NCBI GenBank assembly: GCA_023460875.1
Contig: JAEWOQ010000138.1
Coordinates: 1 to 7,557 of the forward strand
DNA from: Pseudomonadota bacterium
GTDB taxonomy: Bacteria; Myxococcota_A; Polyangia; Polyangiales; Polyangiaceae
Reading direction: 5' to 3'
DNA: 7,557 bases
Below, piece by piece: positions 4,911-7,557 of the stretch. Both the position numbers and the translations under genes were made by a program. The notes below the pieces were generated by a model. It saw nothing but the letters and a program-made list of their open reading frames with translations, had not been told where the DNA came from and did not search any database. Numbering within the stretch: position 1 is the first letter of the stretch; each line of letters starts with the position of its first letter.

Positions 4911-7557
4911 ATGAAAGTCTCACACCGCCTGCACGGTCGCTGCGCCTGCGCCGGAGCGCCCTTCGCCCTCGCCGGAACCGAACGCAAGTACGAGCGGTCC
5001 AGGCCCTTCGTCACGACACACCTGGCCCTCGATCTGACCCTCGATTTCGACGAGAAGTCCGTCGCCGGCACCGCCAGGCTCTCGTTTCAACGGCGTGGCC
5101 CTCTCGACCACGAGCTCGCCCTCGACGCCATCGGCTTCGAGCTCCGCGCGGTCCGGCTGCGCACGGATCGGGACGGTGACTGGGTCGACGCTCCGTATGC
5201 CTACGACGGCGATCGGATCCGCCTCGACGTCCCCGCGGAGGCGCAGAGCGGCGAGGTCGAGATCGCGTACCGCGCCGTGCCGCGCCTCGGCCTCTACTTC
5301 CTCGCGCCCGATCGTCACGTCAAGGATCGACCGCGCCAGGTGTGGAGCCAGTGCCAGGACGAAGACGCTCGTCACTGGTTTCCTTGTCAGGACAAACCGC
5401 ACGTCAAGATGACGACGGAGCTGCGCGTCACCGTGCCCCACGGGATGACGGCGCTGTCCAACGGCGATCTGATCGAGCGCGACACCCCGGAGGGGGGCAA
5501 GGCGCCCTGGGTCTTCCACTACGCCTTGCGCAAGCCACACCCCTCGTACCTCGTGACGTTGGTCGTCGGTGAGTTCAGCGAGCTCTCCGACGAGGCCCAC
5601 CTCCCCTCCGGGCGCGTGGTGCCCGTGCGCTACCTGGTCCCGCCCACGCTCGAGGAGCAAGGGACCCGCGCCTTCGGCGCCACCCCGCGCATGATCGAGC
5701 ATTTCTCGAGGCTGACCGGCGTGGAGTACCCCTGGGATCGCTACACCCAGGTCGTGGTGAGCGACTTCATCTTCGGCGGGATGGAGAACACGACGGCCAC
5801 CACGATGTACGAACACGTGCTGCTCGACGAGCGGGCCGCCATCGACGTCGAGTCCAACGACCTCGTGGCCCACGAGCTCGCGCACCAGTGGTTCGGTGAT
5901 CTCGTCACCTGTCGCGACTGGTCGCACGCCTGGCTCAACGAGGGCTTCGCCACCTTCTTCGAGCACCTCGAGCGCGAGTCCCGGCTCGGGCTCGACGAGT
6001 ACGAGCACGGCGTCTCCGGGGACATCGACACGTACGTCGGCGAAGCCAACGGCAGCTACAAGCGCGCCATCGTGTGTCGCGACTATGGCGAGCCGATCGA
6101 TCTCTTCGACCGGCACCTCTACGAGAAGGGCGGGCTCGTGTTGCACATGCTGCGTCGCGAGCTCGGCGACGAGGTGTTCTGGGGCGCCGTGCGCAGCTAC
6201 CTCGAAGAGCACGCCCACGGCATCGTGGAGACGAACGATCTCGTGCGGGCGCTCGAAGAGCACAGCGGTCGCTCGTTGGAGCGCTTCTTCGACCAGTGGG
6301 TGCTCCGCCCTGGCCACCCCGAGCTCCAGGTCACCATCGCCTACGACAAGGGGCTCCTGACCGTCGACGTCGAGCAGAAGCAGAAGGGCGACGCCGTCGC
6401 GGTGTTCCAGCTCCCCTTCGAGATCGAAGTCGGCATCGGGGAGCGCACGGAGCGCCACCGCCGTGAGATCCGCGACGCCCGCGAGTCGCTGGCCATCCGC
6501 CTCGCGGAGCGCCCCAGCTGGGTGGCCTTCGATCCGGAGTTCCGGATCGCCGCACCCGTCAAGCTGAAGGCACCCGCCGATCTGCTCCGCAACCAGCTGA
6601 CCCAGGCGCCGCGGGCGCGGCTGCGGCGGCTCGCCGCCGAGGCGCTAGCGGAGCGCCAGGATCTGCCCACGATCGCCGCGCTGCGCGCCGTCCTCGAGGA
6701 CGAAGCCGAGACGTGGATCGTCCGCGGCGCGGCGGCCACGGCCCTGGGGCGCATCCGCGGAGACGACGCGCTCGAGGCGCTGCAGGCCGCCGCCTCCGTC
6801 GACCACCCGAAGGTGCGCCGCGCGGTCGCCACTGCCCTCGGCCAGTTCCGGAAGCCGGAGTCGGCCAAGACCCTGCAGCAGCTGGCGCGGAAGGATCCGA
6901 GCTACCTGGTGACGGCCGCCGCTGCCCGCGCCTTGGGCAGGACACGAGACGAGCGAGCCTACGACGTCCTCGAAGAGCTCCTGCACAGCGACTCCTGGGC
7001 GGAGGTGATCCGCGCTGGCGCCCTCGACGGCCTCGCGCGCCTCGGCGACGAACGAGGCGTTGACGCCCTGATCGAGTACACCCGCTACGGCCGCCCTATG
7101 CGTGCCCGGCGAGCTGCCCTGGCAGCGCTCCCGAAGCTGGCGGAAGGCCGCCGCGTCCGGGAGCACCTCGTGACCCTCCTCGATGACGCGGATCCCCACG
7201 TGCGCACGAGCGTGATCGCGGCCCTGGAGGAGCTCGGCGATCCCAAGGCGACGGGCGCCCTGCGCGAGCTCCTGGATCGCGAGCTGGAGGGGCGCGTGAT
7301 CCGACGCGCGCGCACCGCGCTCGCCGCCCTCGGGGGCGAAGGGAAGAAGGATCTGCGCAGCCTGCGCGACGAGACGGAGAAGCTGCGCGGTGAGCTGAAG
7401 GAGCTCAAGACGCGCCTAGCGAAGCTCGAGCAAGCGGGAACCGGCGACGACGCTCGACCCACCACGGGAGCCTCGGAGCGCATGTCGACACCCGCCAAAA
7501 AGGCAAAGACGACCGCCAAGAAGGCAAGGACGACCGCCAGGAAGGCAACGACGCCCC
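4911..7557 (+). CDS. M1 family zinc metallopeptidase (aminopeptidase) with C-terminal HEAT repeats and basic tail, partial
   Basis: Starts at ATG 4911 after AGGAG and stays open to the right edge: at least 882 codons, no stop. M1 enzymes remove N-terminal residues from peptides. The catalytic set is complete: GGMEN (289-293), HELAH (321-325) and E344 in NEGFAT, giving HExxH-x18-E for zinc, plus Y404 in YEKGGL, 82 residues after E322 as expected for the transition-state tyrosine. Residues 145-163 carry WSQCQ...FPCQDKP, which with GGMEN resembles leukotriene A4 hydrolase more than PepN (GAMEN). No signal peptide is evident (MKVSHRLHGRCACAG), so it is probably cytosolic. Residues about 565-810 form roughly seven or eight HEAT-like helical pairs (VRRAVATALGQF, VRTSVIAALEELGD). 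A coiled coil follows at about 812-841 (LRDETEKLRGELKELKTRL). From 862 a Lys/Ala/Thr tail reaches the edge. Substrate is unknown. Confidence 0.92.
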   Translation, partial: MKVSHRLHGRCACAGAPFALAGTERKYERSRPFVTTHLALDLTLDFDEKSVAGTARLSFQRRGPLDHELALDAIGFELRAVRLRTDRDGDWVDAPYAYDGDRIRLDVPAEAQSGEVEIAYRAVPRLGLYFLAPDRHVKDRPRQVWSQCQDEDARHWFPCQDKPHVKMTTELRVTVPHGMTALSNGDLIERDTPEGGKAPWVFHYALRKPHPSYLVTLVVGEFSELSDEAHLPSGRVVPVRYLVPPTLEEQGTRAFGATPRMIEHFSRLTGVEYPWDRYTQVVVSDFIFGGMENTTATTMYEHVLLDERAAIDVESNDLVAHELAHQWFGDLVTCRDWSHAWLNEGFATFFEHLERESRLGLDEYEHGVSGDIDTYVGEANGSYKRAIVCRDYGEPIDLFDRHLYEKGGLVLHMLRRELGDEVFWGAVRSYLEEHAHGIVETNDLVRALEEHSGRSLERFFDQWVLRPGHPELQVTIAYDKGLLTVDVEQKQKGDAVAVFQLPFEIEVGIGERTERHRREIRDARESLAIRLAERPSWVAFDPEFRIAAPVKLKAPADLLRNQLTQAPRARLRRLAAEALAERQDLPTIAALRAVLEDEAETWIVRGAAATALGRIRGDDALEALQAAASVDHPKVRRAVATALGQFRKPESAKTLQQLARKDPSYLVTAAAARALGRTRDERAYDVLEELLHSDSWAEVIRAGALDGLARLGDERGVDALIEYTRYGRPMRARRAALAALPKLAEGRRVREHLVTLLDDADPHVRTSVIAALEELGDPKATGALRELLDRELEGRVIRRARTALAALGGEGKKDLRSLRDETEKLRGELKELKTRLAKLEQAGTGDDARPTTGASERMSTPAKKAKTTAKKARTTARKATTP
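6612..7340 (+). other. HEAT-repeat domain within the M1 peptidase gene
   Basis: Residues about 568-810 consist of consecutive helical pairs of roughly 30 residues with the HEAT-like pattern: charged turn, V/I-R-x-x-A, then A-L-x-x-L/F-G or L-G-D. Examples are TWIVRGAAATALGRI, HPKVRRAVATALGQF and DPHVRTSVIAALEELGD. Such solenoids usually bind proteins or peptides. M1 proteins commonly have a C-terminal helical domain, but here the repeats are regular and recognisable by eye. Edges are approximate. Confidence 0.75.
7494..7556 (+). repeat. 21-bp tandem repeat encoding a histone H1-like AKKAKTT tail
   Basis: Three consecutive 21-bp units, starting GCCAAAAAGGC, GCCAAGAAGGC and GCCAGGAAGGC, encode AKKAKTT, AKKARTT and ARKATTP. 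The first two units differ at two positions (A to G); the third has more changes. The repeat continues to within one base of the edge, so copy number and the protein's end are unknown. Such Lys/Ala-rich repeats are known from bacterial H1-like proteins and from AlgP, where copy number can vary. Confidence 0.8.

Noticed and set aside
4920..6458. A 512-codon open frame on the minus strand opposite the M1 peptidase gene
   Set aside because: Its product is low-complexity (runs of V, E, H, G, L) with no recognisable fold, and the plus strand encodes a complete M1 catalytic domain here. Long antisense frames are expected in GC-rich genes.

Overview
The window is uniformly GC-rich. It carries four protein-coding genes and no RNA gene, insertion sequence, CRISPR array or other mobile element that I can see. 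The genes suggest a Gram-negative, high-GC bacterium of the Myxococcota (deltaproteobacterial) type: a lipoprotein with Gly-X-Y repeats, a stand-alone RecD2-type helicase, and a large M1 peptidase with a HEAT-repeat and Lys/Ala-rich C-terminus. This placement is inferred from gene style, not from a marker gene.

Layout from left to right. Bases 1-417, minus strand: the N-terminal 139 codons of a collagen-like, Cys-containing lipoprotein that runs off the left edge. Bases 418-715: a non-coding stretch, somewhat richer in A/T, with two adjacent inverted repeats that probably lie in the lipoprotein's upstream region. Bases 716-2431, minus strand: a 571-residue protein that I read as an AMMECR1-like N-terminal part followed by an (alpha/alpha)6-barrel-like part; its function is unknown. 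Bases 2432-2639: a spacer with several GC hairpins. Bases 2640-4790, minus strand: a complete RecD2-like SF1B DNA helicase. Bases 4791-4910: a divergent intergenic region. Bases 4911-7557, plus strand: an M1 zinc metallopeptidase of at least 882 residues with HEAT repeats, a coiled coil and a histone H1-like basic tail, cut by the right edge.

The four genes do not form an obvious pathway. The two central minus-strand genes are 208 bp apart, and neither's function demands the other. Helicase and peptidase are transcribed divergently from a 120-bp gap. Two of the four genes (the lipoprotein and the peptidase) run off the window without a stop codon.

I find no convincing new biological system. 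The most unusual items are the multidomain peptidase with its 21-bp-repeat basic tail, the repeated Cys/Gly-X-Y module of the lipoprotein, and the unassigned 571-residue two-part protein.
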